DNA from: Alterirhizorhabdus sp964247265
Lineage (GTDB): Bacteria > Pseudomonadota > Alphaproteobacteria > Sphingomonadales > Sphingomonadaceae
NCBI GenBank assembly: GCA_964247265.1
Contig: CAXTTS010000190.1
Coordinates: 1 to 6,199, forward strand
DNA length: 6,199 nt
Reading direction: 5' to 3'
Positions 1 through 6,199 of the stretch are shown here, in pieces. Each line of letters opens with the position of its first letter. The stretch's first letter is position 1. A program made the translations under genes and the position numbers. Below the pieces are notes generated by a model. The model was not told the DNA's origin. It saw only the letters and a program-made list of their open reading frames with translations, and ran no database searches.

Positions 1-1830
1 GGCGTCGCGGGCTTCCTGTTCGTGCCGATGGCGCTGTCGGTCGTGTTCGCGATGATCGCCTCGTTCATCCTGTCGCGCACGCTGGTGCCGACGATGGCGA
101 TGTACCTGCTGCGCGCGCACACCGCCGGGCACGATGGCCATGCCGCCGGATCGCCCGGCTCGCGCAACCCGCTGGTCCGCTTCCAGCGCGGCTTCGAGCA
201 TCGGTTCGAGCGGATCCGGCTCGGCTATGGCGGGCTGCTCGGCCGGGCGCTGGCATCGCCGAAGCCGTTCGTCCTCGGCTTCCTCGCGGTCGTGCTGCTC
301 AGCTTCCTGCTCGTGCCGTTCCTCGGCCGCAACTTCTTCCCGTCGGTCGATGCCGGGCAGATCGCGCTGCATGTCCGTGCGCCGGTCGGCTCGCGGATCG
401 AGACAACCTCCGCGCAGTTCCAGCAGATCGAGGCGCGCATCCGCCGCATGCTGCCGGCGGGCGAGGTGACTGCGATCACCGACAATATCGGCCTGCCGGT
501 CAGCGGCATCAACACGGTCTACAACAATAGCGGCACGATCGGCCCGCAGGATGGTGACATCCTCATCACCCTGAAGCACGGCCACGCGCCCACCGCCGAT
601 CATGTCGCGCTGCTGCGCCGCGCGCTGCCGCGCGCCTTCCCCACCGCCACCTTCTCCTTCCTGCCGGCGGACATCACCAGCCAGATCCTGAACTTCGGCT
701 CGCCCGCGCCGATCGACGTGCAGGTCAGCGGCAAGGATGCGAAGGCCAATGCCGTTTATGCCGCGAAGATCCTGCGCCGCATCCGCGCCATCCCCGGCGT
801 GGCGGATGCGCGCATCCAGCAATCCACCACCTATCCGCAGCTCAACGTCGATGTCGATCGCTCGCGCATCGGCCAGTACAACCTCACCGAGCGGGACGTG
901 ACGAACAGCCTGGGCACCACTTTGGCGGGCACCTCGCAGACGGCGCCGGTCTTCTTCCTCAATCCGGAGAACGGCGTCTCCTACCCGGTCGTCGGGCAGA
1001 CGCCGGAAACGCAGATCGGCTCGATCAGCGATCTGGTGAACGTGCCGATATCCGGCGCGACCGGCGGCAACACGCAGGTGCTCGGCGGGATCGCCACGAT
1101 CGGCCGGTCCAATGCGGCGGCGGTCGTCAGCCACTATAACATCCAGCCCGCGATCGATATCTTCGCCGCCACGCAGGGGCGCGATCTCGGCGCCACCGCC
1201 TCCGCGATCCGCACCGTGCTGAAGGAGCTGGAGGCGCAGAAGCCGAAGGGCGTCTCGGTCGAGCTGCGCGGGCAATATGCCACGATGAACGCGGCCTTCT
1301 CCGGCCTCGGCTTCGGCCTCCTCGGCGCGATCGTGCTGATCTACCTGCTGATCGTGGTGAACTTCCAGAGCTGGATCGATCCCTTCGTCATCATCACCGC
1401 CTTGCCGGCGGCGCTCGCCGGCATCGTGTGGATGCTGTTCGCCAGCGGCACCACCTTGTCGGTGCCGGCGCTCACCGGCGCGATCATGTGCATGGGTGTC
1501 GCCACCGCCAACGCGATCCTCGTCGTCAGCTTCGCGCGGGAGCGGCTGGCCGAACTCGGCAATTCGGTGGAGGCCGCGCTGGAGGCGGGGCGCGTCCGCT
1601 TCCGTCCGGTGCTGATGACGGCGCTCGCGATGATTATCGGCATGCTGCCGATGGCGCTGGGTCTGGGCGAAGGCGGCGAGCAGAACGCCCCGCTCGGCCG
1701 TGCCGTGATCGGCGGGCTGCTGGCCGCGACGTTCGCCACCCTGATGTTCGTGCCGGTCGTCTTCAGCCTCGTCCACCGCCGCGGCGTCAAGGCCCGCACG
1801 CCTGCCGAACTGGAACTAGCCCATGTCTGA
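1..1830 (+). CDS. RND-family efflux permease, C-terminal part (5' end outside window)
   Basis: Inner-membrane proton/drug antiporter subunit of a tripartite efflux pump. The frame is open from base 1 and shows no start, so about 430-460 N-terminal residues are missing compared with the usual 1,030-1,060. Visible layout in fragment codons: TM6 about 3-27, an amphipathic linker, TM7 about 88-108, the second large periplasmic loop (porter and docking subdomains) about 109-428, then TM8 about 434-454, TM9 461-481, TM10 488-510, TM11 538-556 and TM12 573-595. The family signature after TM7 (GRNFFPSVDAGQ) and the TM11 lead-in RFRPVLMTALA are clear. Arg535 matches AcrB Arg971. The position of AcrB Lys940 in TM10 is Ala503 (GVATANAIL). 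The TM4 Asp pair would lie upstream, out of view. The 3' end overlaps the adaptor gene by 8 bp. The fold points to the HAE-1/AcrB side rather than a clear metal pump; the substrate is unknown. Confidence 0.95.
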   Translation, partial: GVAGFLFVPMALSVVFAMIASFILSRTLVPTMAMYLLRAHTAGHDGHAAGSPGSRNPLVRFQRGFEHRFERIRLGYGGLLGRALASPKPFVLGFLAVVLLSFLLVPFLGRNFFPSVDAGQIALHVRAPVGSRIETTSAQFQQIEARIRRMLPAGEVTAITDNIGLPVSGINTVYNNSGTIGPQDGDILITLKHGHAPTADHVALLRRALPRAFPTATFSFLPADITSQILNFGSPAPIDVQVSGKDAKANAVYAAKILRRIRAIPGVADARIQQSTTYPQLNVDVDRSRIGQYNLTERDVTNSLGTTLAGTSQTAPVFFLNPENGVSYPVVGQTPETQIGSISDLVNVPISGATGGNTQVLGGIATIGRSNAAAVVSHYNIQPAIDIFAATQGRDLGATASAIRTVLKELEAQKPKGVSVELRGQYATMNAAFSGLGFGLLGAIVLIYLLIVVNFQSWIDPFVIITALPAALAGIVWMLFASGTTLSVPALTGAIMCMGVATANAILVVSFARERLAELGNSVEAALEAGRVRFRPVLMTALAMIIGMLPMALGLGEGGEQNAPLGRAVIGGLLAATFATLMFVPVVFSLVHRRGVKARTPAELELAHV

Positions 1831-3013
1831 TGCGCCCGATCCCTTCGATCACACGCCGGCTGCAGAGGCACCGCGCCCGCGCAGCCTTGCCAAATTCGGC
1901 ATCGGCGCCGCCGTGGTCGCGCTGGCGGTAGTCGGCATCGGCATCGGCTCGCGGGTCAGCGCGGATCGCCAGCTGGATGCGGTGGCGCAGGATAACAGCG
2001 TTTCGGCCGTATCCGTCATCCACCCCAAGGCGGGCGCGGAGACGGACGGGCTTACCCTGCCCGGCAACGTCCAGGCCTATAACAGCGCGGCGCTGTTCGC
2101 CCGCACCAACGGCTATGTCCGCCGCTGGCTGGCCGACATCGGCGATCGCGTATCGGCCGGGCAGGTGCTGGCGGTGATCGACGCGCCGGAGATCGATCAG
2201 CAGCTCGCCCAGGCGCAGGCCGATTTCCAGACGGCGACGGCCAACCAGTCGCTCGCCCGCAGCACGGCGGTGCGCTGGGATGCGTTGCTCGCCAAGGATG
2301 CCGTGTCGAAGCAGGAGGCGGATGAGAAGCGCGGCGCGCTCGCCGCCAACACCGCGCTCGCCAATGCGCAATCGGCCAATGTCCGCCGGCTGCGCGCGTT
2401 GCAGGGCTTCACCCGCATCGAGGCGCCGTTCGCCGGCGTCGTCACCAGCCGTTCCGCCCAGATCGGCGCGCTGATCGTCGCCGGCACCGCCGGTTCGCAG
2501 CCTTTGTTCACCGTGTCCGACGTGCGCCGCGTGCGGATCTTCGTCCGCGTGCCGCAGGGTTATGCCGGTCAGGTCAGTACCGGCATGCGCGCGCAGGTGA
2601 TGGTGCCCGAATATCCCGGCCGCGCCTTCACCGCCACGCTCACCCGCTCGGCCGGCGCGGTCGATCCCTCCTCCGGCACGGTGCTGGTGCAGCTGGAGGC
2701 GGACAATGGAGACGGCGCGCTGAAACCCGGCGGCTATGCGCAGGTCCGCTTCCCGGTCGCAGCCTCGCAGGGCGTCACCCTCCCCGCCTCGGCCCTGATG
2801 GTGCGGGAGGATGGCACCGCCGTCGCGCTGGTCGATGCCGGCGGGCGCGTGACGATCCGCCGCATCACCGTGACGCGCGACGAAGGCGCCACCGTCACGA
2901 TCGGCAGCGGCCTCGCGCCGCGCGACCGCGTCATCGATACGCCGCCCGACGCACTGGCCAATGGCGATCATGTCCGGGTCGAGGCGACGCCGCCGGCGAA
3001 GGCCGCCGGCTGA
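1823..3013 (+). CDS. RND efflux periplasmic adaptor (membrane fusion protein, HlyD/AcrA type)
   Basis: Bridges the permease and the outer-membrane channel in the periplasm. The 396 residues show a short cytoplasmic N-terminus, one hydrophobic anchor at about 24-43 with no lipobox Cys (so membrane-anchored, not a lipoprotein), and a split lipoyl domain: first half about 84-120 (GYVRRWLADIGDRVSAGQVL), second half about 197-230 (RIEAPFAGVVTSR). An Ala/Gln-rich alpha-helical hairpin lies between them at about 121-195. A beta-barrel domain follows at about 235-312 and a membrane-proximal domain at about 313-388. The length is normal for the family. The ATG at 1823 lies inside the end of the permease gene, and a weak GGAA at 1812-1815 sits 7 nt upstream, which suggests translational coupling. 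The hairpin is of ordinary length, consistent with a TolC/NodT-type partner, and that partner is encoded next. Function is secure; substrate is not deducible. Confidence 0.95.
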   Translation: MSDAPDPFDHTPAAEAPRPRSLAKFGIGAAVVALAVVGIGIGSRVSADRQLDAVAQDNSVSAVSVIHPKAGAETDGLTLPGNVQAYNSAALFARTNGYVRRWLADIGDRVSAGQVLAVIDAPEIDQQLAQAQADFQTATANQSLARSTAVRWDALLAKDAVSKQEADEKRGALAANTALANAQSANVRRLRALQGFTRIEAPFAGVVTSRSAQIGALIVAGTAGSQPLFTVSDVRRVRIFVRVPQGYAGQVSTGMRAQVMVPEYPGRAFTATLTRSAGAVDPSSGTVLVQLEADNGDGALKPGGYAQVRFPVAASQGVTLPASALMVREDGTAVALVDAGGRVTIRRITVTRDEGATVTIGSGLAPRDRVIDTPPDALANGDHVRVEATPPAKAAG

Positions 3014-4452
3014 TGCGGCGCACATTGCGACGGTTCGTGCCGGCCGTGGCATTGGCGGCGCTGTCCGCCTGCACGCTCTCGGCTTGCTCGATGGCGCCCG
3101 CCTACCGGCCGCCCGCAGTACCGGCCGCGGCCGACTATAAGGAGGCGCAGGGCTGGGCCGCCGCCGCCCCGCAGGACGATGCGCCGCGCGGGCCGTGGTG
3201 GGAAGGCTATGGCGATCCCGTCCTCACCGATCTGGAGGCGCGCGCCGAGGCGGCCAGCCCGACGATCGCCGCCGCGCTCGCCCGCTACGAACAGGCCGTC
3301 GCGGTCGCCGATCGCGCCGGGGCCGAACGCCTGCCCACCCTCTCCGCCGGCGGCGATCTCTCGCGGGAGCGTGCGTCCGAACGGCGCCCGCTCGCCGGCG
3401 GCAATGGCGGCCGCTACACCGATCGCACGGTCGGCGGGTCGTTCAGCTGGGAGGTCGATCTGTGGGGCCGGCTCCGCGACAATGCCCGCGCCGGCCGGGC
3501 CGAGGCGGCGGCGGGCGGCGCCGATCTGGCATCGGCGCGGCTCAGCCTGCACGCCAGCATCGCCGATACCTATTTCCGCCTGCGCGGGCTGGACGCCGAA
3601 GCCGATTTGCTGCGCCAGACGATCGCCGCCTTCACCCGCGCCTTTGATCTCACCGACCTGCGCCATGAAGGCGGCATCGCCTCCGGCCTCGATACCAGCC
3701 GCGCGCAAAGCCAGCTGTCCGATGCCCGGGCGCAGCTCGCCACCGTGGCGCTCGATCGCGCCACCACCGAGCATCAGCTGGCGGCGCTGGTGGGCGAGGC
3801 GCCGGCCGGCTTCGCGATCGCGCCGGTCACAGGCCAGCTGGAGCCGGTGCGCGTGCCCGCCGGGGTGCCCGCCGAACTGATCCAGCGCCGGCCGGACATC
3901 GCCGCCGCCGAACGCCGCATGTTCGCCGCCAATGCCCGGATCGGCGTGGCCAAGGCGGCATGGTTCCCGCTCGTCACGCTCGGCGGCAGCGGCGGCTTCG
4001 AAAGCGCGGGCGGCAAGCTGCTCTCGTCGGCCGCCAGCTACTGGGCGCTCGGCCCGCTCTCGCTGATGGCGCCGCTGTTCGATGGCGGCCGCCGCAACGC
4101 CGACATCCGCCGCGCCCGTGCCGATCTCGCCGAAACGGCGGCCGATTATCGCGGCACCGTGCTCACCGCCTTCCGCGAGGTGGAGGATGGCCTCGCCGCC
4201 GCGCGCCATCTCGCCGATGCCGAGCGGGAGCAGCGTGCGGCGGCGGCGGCGGCGGCGCGCACCACCGATCTGGCGCTGATCCGCTACCGCGACGGCGCGT
4301 CCGACTATCTCGAAGTGGTCGTCGCGCAGACTGCCGGGTTGATCGCGCAACGCTCCGCTTTGGCGCTGCGGACCCAGCGGCTCCAGGCCTCCACCGCGAT
4401 CGTCCGCGCGATCGGCGGCGGCGTGCCGCCGCTTCCGGCCGGCCGGGGCTAG
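3013..4452 (+). CDS. Outer-membrane efflux lipoprotein, NodT/OprM type
   Basis: Trimeric outer-membrane channel with a long periplasmic alpha-barrel, the exit duct of the pump. The 479 residues match the family length. A lipoprotein signal peptide (MRRTLRRF, then a hydrophobic Ala/Leu core) ends in two consecutive LSAC lipoboxes, Cys20 and Cys25. Cys25 is the likelier acylated residue, because SMAPAYRPP follows it as in the family's C-x-x-x-P-x-Y-x-x-P mature start. Family hallmarks are PWWEGYGDPVL (61-71), SWEVDLWGRL (145-154), LIQRRPDIAAAERRM (289-303) and LFDGGRRNADI (355-365). Two repeated OEP domains span about 65-260 and 285-470. The ATG at 3013 overlaps the adaptor stop (TGATG), with GAAGG at 2998-3002 as a plausible Shine-Dalgarno. 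Seven Ala residues (409-415) lie in a helix and are encoded by a pure GCG run. The stop overlaps the convergent isomerase gene. The specific pump substrate is unknown. Confidence 0.95.
   Translation: MRRTLRRFVPAVALAALSACTLSACSMAPAYRPPAVPAAADYKEAQGWAAAAPQDDAPRGPWWEGYGDPVLTDLEARAEAASPTIAAALARYEQAVAVADRAGAERLPTLSAGGDLSRERASERRPLAGGNGGRYTDRTVGGSFSWEVDLWGRLRDNARAGRAEAAAGGADLASARLSLHASIADTYFRLRGLDAEADLLRQTIAAFTRAFDLTDLRHEGGIASGLDTSRAQSQLSDARAQLATVALDRATTEHQLAALVGEAPAGFAIAPVTGQLEPVRVPAGVPAELIQRRPDIAAAERRMFAANARIGVAKAAWFPLVTLGGSGGFESAGGKLLSSAASYWALGPLSLMAPLFDGGRRNADIRRARADLAETAADYRGTVLTAFREVEDGLAAARHLADAEREQRAAAAAAARTTDLALIRYRDGASDYLEVVVAQTAGLIAQRSALALRTQRLQASTAIVRAIGGGVPPLPAGRG
4237..4257 (+). repeat. 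(GCG)7 triplet repeat inside the outer-membrane channel gene
   Basis: Seven perfect, in-frame GCG codons encode Ala409-Ala415 of the outer-membrane efflux protein, within a predicted helix just before the ARTTDLALIRYRDG segment. Loss or gain of whole units would keep the frame, so slippage would only change helix length. Ala-rich stretches are usual at this place in the family. Only the uninterrupted codon choice is notable. Confidence 0.9.
4415..4432. repeat. GC-only inverted repeat (hairpin) near the convergent gene ends
   Basis: GCGGCGGC at 4415-4422 and GCCGCCGC at 4425-4432 are perfect reverse complements separated by GT, giving a stem of at least 7 bp with a 4-nt loop. It lies in the last codons of the outer-membrane channel gene, 17 bp beyond the isomerase stop on the other strand. 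Only TT follows on the + strand, and no T-tract follows on the - strand, so it is not a canonical intrinsic terminator. It could slow polymerase or protect 3' ends, but it may simply reflect GC-rich coding for Gly-Gly-Gly-Val-Pro-Pro. Confidence 0.5.
4435..4446. repeat. 12-bp perfect palindrome CCGGCCGGCCGG
   Basis: CCGGCCGGCCGG reads the same on both strands. It lies 3 bp before the shared CTAG stop site and 2 bp after the neighbouring inverted repeat. It encodes Pro-Ala-Gly at the extreme C-terminus of the channel protein. Because it has no loop it would form only a short hairpin. In DNA this rich in G+C, chance is a real explanation. Confidence 0.55.
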
Positions 4453-5333
4453 GGCAGCGCGCGCACCGGCGCCTGCGCGTTGCAGATGTCGACCGCCCCT
4501 GCGGCCCTGATGAAGAATCCGTCGCCCCGGTTCGCCCGCGCCTTCACCCATGCGGCGAAGCTGGGCGATCCGGTGTCCATCACCGCGAAGCCCGGCCGCT
4601 CGCCCGCCGGCAGGTCGCCGGCGACGCGCGCGGAAACGATCGCCGTCCGCTCGCCGGCCGTCTTGTAGAAACCCAGCGCCTCACCCCCGCGCGGCAGCGC
4701 CGCCATCCGATCGGCGCCCGCGAGCACCCGGCCCACCAGCGCGATGTTGCGGTCGAGATGGCGCGGCGCCTGCCCGATCACGGCATATAGCTCCGCGCCA
4801 TTGCCGGTATCGGGCGGATTGTCGCGGCCGACGCCGACCATCCCATAGCAATGCGTCAGCCAGCGCGTCCTGCCGTCGGTGCCGACCGGCCAGCCGGCGA
4901 CATGCCCGGTCTGCGCCGCATAGGTATCAGGGTAGCCGAGCGGACGGAACGGCGCGCCCGGTGCCGCATCGCTCTCATATTCCGCCGGCGGGTGCGCCAC
5001 CACGCCGGCGGGCAGCGGCCGGCCCTCGGCGGCGGTCCATTGCACGACATAATTGTCCTGCACCCGCACGATCGCCCCGCCATCGAACCAGCCGGCGCGG
5101 ACGAACGCCTTGATGTTGGCGACATGCACCGGCGCGAAGCCGGGCGCGAGCTGCACCACCACGCGCCCGCCGTCCGCCAGCGTCATCGCCACCAGATCGT
5201 CTGCCGGCACCGCCAGCCAAGCCGATGCCGGCGCCTGCTCGACGATCTCCTGCGGCGAGGGTGCGGGCGCCGCGCCCATCAGCAGCAGCGCGGCGCCGCC
5301 GGCCACGACAACGGCCTTCATCGATTTCCGCAT
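4449..5333 (-). CDS. Secreted cyclophilin-type peptidyl-prolyl cis-trans isomerase, divergent
   Basis: Predicted periplasmic cyclophilin-fold protein of 294 residues. A signal peptide covers residues 1 to about 22-25 (MRKSMK, a hydrophobic core, then GAAPAP), with cleavage likely near Ala22 or Ala24. The cyclophilin core runs from about 48 to 236: strand MTLADGGRVVVQLAPGFAP, then FVRAGWFDGGAIVRVQDNYV, and later ELYAVIGQAPRHLDRNIALV and GRVLAGADRMAALPRG. Against human CypA by eye, Arg55 and Gln63 are kept (Arg90, Gln98), Phe60 is Tyr95, Met61 is Val96, Trp121 is His192 and His126 is Ile197. The usual QGGD motif reads QWTA. An insertion lies at about 103-160, and a C-terminal extension (237-294) ends with one Cys in VDICNAQ. 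The ATG at 5333 is chosen because AAGGAGA sits 8 nt upstream; Met5 is the alternative. Fold is confident; catalytic activity is less sure. Confidence 0.87.
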   Translation of the reverse strand: MRKSMKAVVVAGGAALLLMGAAPAPSPQEIVEQAPASAWLAVPADDLVAMTLADGGRVVVQLAPGFAPVHVANIKAFVRAGWFDGGAIVRVQDNYVVQWTAAEGRPLPAGVVAHPPAEYESDAAPGAPFRPLGYPDTYAAQTGHVAGWPVGTDGRTRWLTHCYGMVGVGRDNPPDTGNGAELYAVIGQAPRHLDRNIALVGRVLAGADRMAALPRGGEALGFYKTAGERTAIVSARVAGDLPAGERPGFAVMDTGSPSFAAWVKARANRGDGFFIRAAGAVDICNAQAPVRALP

Positions 5334-5341
5334 GGCACCTG

Positions 5342-5348
5342 TCTCCTT
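5342..5348 (-). promoter_or_regulatory. Strong ribosome binding site of the isomerase gene
   Basis: On the minus strand AAGGAGA (5348 down to 5342) is a near-perfect Shine-Dalgarno, 8 nt before the ATG at 5333-5331. It decides the start in favour of Met1 over the in-frame Met5 at 5321. It is clearly stronger than the sites ahead of the two downstream pump genes, so the isomerase is probably translated independently of the upstream ada gene. Confidence 0.8.
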
Positions 5349-5393
5349 CGCCGCCAGTCTAGGCGCGGCGGAACGTCATGCACAATGCGACCG

Positions 5394-6199
5394 TCACCGC
5401 CCCGCCTCCACATCCAGCAGCCGGCGCTTGCGCTCCACCCCCCAGCGATAGCCGGAAAGCGCGCCATCCGTCCGCACCACGCGGTGGCACGGGATCGCCA
5501 CGGCATGGGCGTTGGCGGCGCAGGCCCCGGCCACCGCGCGGGTCGCTGTCGGCGCACCGATGGCGCGCGCGATCTCCGCATAGCTCGCCGTCCGCCCGGC
5601 CGGTATCGCGCGCAGCGCCTGCCATACGCGCCGCTGGAAGGCGGTGCCGCGAATGTCGAGCGGCAGGTCCAGCCCGGTCGCCGGCGCCTCGACGAAGCCG
5701 ACGACGCGCGCCACCCGATCGGCGAAGCCGGCATCGTCGCCCACCAGTTCCGCCGCCGGAAAGCGATCCTGCAGATCTCGCGCCAGCGCATCCGCATCGT
5801 CGCCGATCAGGATCGAGGCGATGCCCCTGTCGCTCGCCGCGACCAGAATCGCGCCCAGCGAACAGGCGCCGATCGCAAAGCGCAGCGTCTCCCCCGCCCC
5901 GCCCGCCTTGTAGCGCGTCGGCGTCATCCCTAGCAGCGCCGTCGCCGCCTCGTAGAAGCGGCCGCTGGAGCCGAAGCCGGCGGCGTGGATCGCCTGTGTC
6001 ACGCTGCCGCCCTCCCGCAGTCCGTCGCGCACCCGCTCGGCGCGGCGGGCGGCGGCATAGCCGCGCGGCGTCAGCCCGGTGGCCGCCTTGAACCGGCGGT
6101 GGAACCAGGCCGGGCTCAGCCCCGCCTCCGAGGCCAGCACCGCCAGCGTCGGAGTCTCCGCCGCCGCCGCGATCCGCTCGCACGCCGCCGCGATCAACC
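5394..6199 (-). CDS. ada: Ada-type O6-alkylguanine-DNA alkyltransferase / AraC-family regulator, C-terminal part (5' end outside window)
   Basis: Suicide DNA-repair protein that transfers alkyl groups from O6-alkylguanine (and O4-alkylthymine) to its own cysteine. In the full-length family it also activates the adaptive response to alkylation. In visible codons (1 = 6197-6195), an AraC-like DNA-binding region spans about 1-97 with two helix-turn-helix units (LASEAGLSPAWFHRRF; IHAAGFGSSGRFYEA). An RNase H-like ribonuclease linker domain spans about 104-175. The methyltransferase domain spans 176-262 (DIRGTAFQRRVWQAL, PAGRTASYAEIARAIG) with the active site PCHRVVR, Cys237 at 5487-5489. It aligns along its whole length with E. 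coli Ada from RACRLLEQ onward. The Zn-binding N-terminal domain with the phosphotriester-accepting Cys would lie past the window edge. The first full codon is TTG and nothing marks it as a start, so I treat the gene as 5'-truncated by the window. The cyclophilin gene follows 60 bp downstream on the same strand. Confidence 0.93.
   Translation of the reverse strand, partial: LIAAACERIAAAAETPTLAVLASEAGLSPAWFHRRFKAATGLTPRGYAAARRAERVRDGLREGGSVTQAIHAAGFGSSGRFYEAATALLGMTPTRYKAGGAGETLRFAIGACSLGAILVAASDRGIASILIGDDADALARDLQDRFPAAELVGDDAGFADRVARVVGFVEAPATGLDLPLDIRGTAFQRRVWQALRAIPAGRTASYAEIARAIGAPTATRAVAGACAANAHAVAIPCHRVVRTDGALSGYRWGVERKRRLLDVEAGR

Noticed and set aside
1787..3052. Open frame of 421 codons on the minus strand opposite the adaptor gene
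   Set aside because: Its composition is rich in Arg, Gly, Ala and Asp with no recognisable fold, and it mirrors the adaptor gene exactly. It is a shadow of GC-biased codons.
2968..4551. Long open frame of 527 codons on the minus strand opposite the outer-membrane channel gene
   Set aside because: It is antisense to a protein with clear family motifs, its translation is low-complexity Gly/Arg/Ala, and long antisense frames are expected in GC-rich coding DNA.
5349..5370. Possible terminator after ada: CCGCC (5370-5366) pairing with GGCGG (5355-5351) on the minus strand
   Set aside because: A five-pair stem with an 11-nt loop and no T-tract; such short GC repeats are common in this composition.
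5356..5385. Possible promoter for the isomerase gene on the minus strand: TTGTGC (5385-5380), 18-nt spacer, TAGACT (5361-5356)
   Set aside because: Each hexamer is only a partial match to the sigma-70 consensus, and transcription would begin right at the Shine-Dalgarno, leaving almost no leader. Too weak to annotate.
5377..5393. Possible Ada-binding site upstream of the isomerase gene
   Set aside because: An AAT is present on the plus strand at 5384-5386, but the GCAA half-site does not follow at the E. coli spacing.
5359..6183. Open frame of 274 codons on the minus strand overlapping ada in another frame and ending between ada and the isomerase gene
   Set aside because: Its translation is low-complexity Gly/Arg/Ala, while the ada frame aligns with E. 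coli Ada throughout.
1..6199. Search for mobile elements, tRNA or rRNA genes, CRISPR repeats, phage or defence genes
   Set aside because: Composition is uniform, genes abut with almost no gaps, and no transposase, direct-repeat array or RNA-gene motif was seen. This looks like ordinary chromosomal sequence.

Overview
The window is very GC-rich throughout and almost fully coding, with strong G/C bias at third codon positions. The proteins look like those of an alphaproteobacterium. The nearest match I can suggest is a sphingomonad, based on the style of the efflux operon and of the divergent secreted cyclophilin. That placement is inference, because no rRNA or other marker gene is present.

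Positions 1-4452 (+ strand) hold a tightly packed tripartite efflux operon. It starts with the C-terminal 609 codons of an RND inner-membrane permease whose 5' part lies before the window. A periplasmic adaptor of the HlyD/RND type follows, and then an outer-membrane lipoprotein channel of the NodT/TolC-like type. The three reading frames overlap by 8 bp and 1 bp, so they are almost certainly one transcript with coupled translation. Together they would form an envelope-spanning proton-driven exporter. The substrate cannot be read from the sequence.

Positions 4449-6199 (- strand) hold two genes convergent with the pump. Reading from the right edge, the first is an Ada-type protein (AraC-like DNA-binding region plus O6-alkylguanine-DNA alkyltransferase domain), whose N-terminus lies beyond the window. 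After a 60-bp gap comes a signal-peptide-bearing cyclophilin-type peptidyl-prolyl isomerase of divergent sequence. The isomerase and outer-membrane channel genes meet tail to tail and share the palindrome CTAG, so both TAG stop codons use the same four bases and no intergenic terminator space exists.

The only non-coding stretch is the 60 bp at 5334-5393, which carries a strong ribosome binding site. I see no RNA genes, mobile elements, CRISPR arrays or phage genes, and no sign of a new system. The points worth a second look are local: an altered proton-relay position in the permease, changed active-site residues in the cyclophilin, the stop-codon palindrome with nearby hairpins, and a doubled lipobox.
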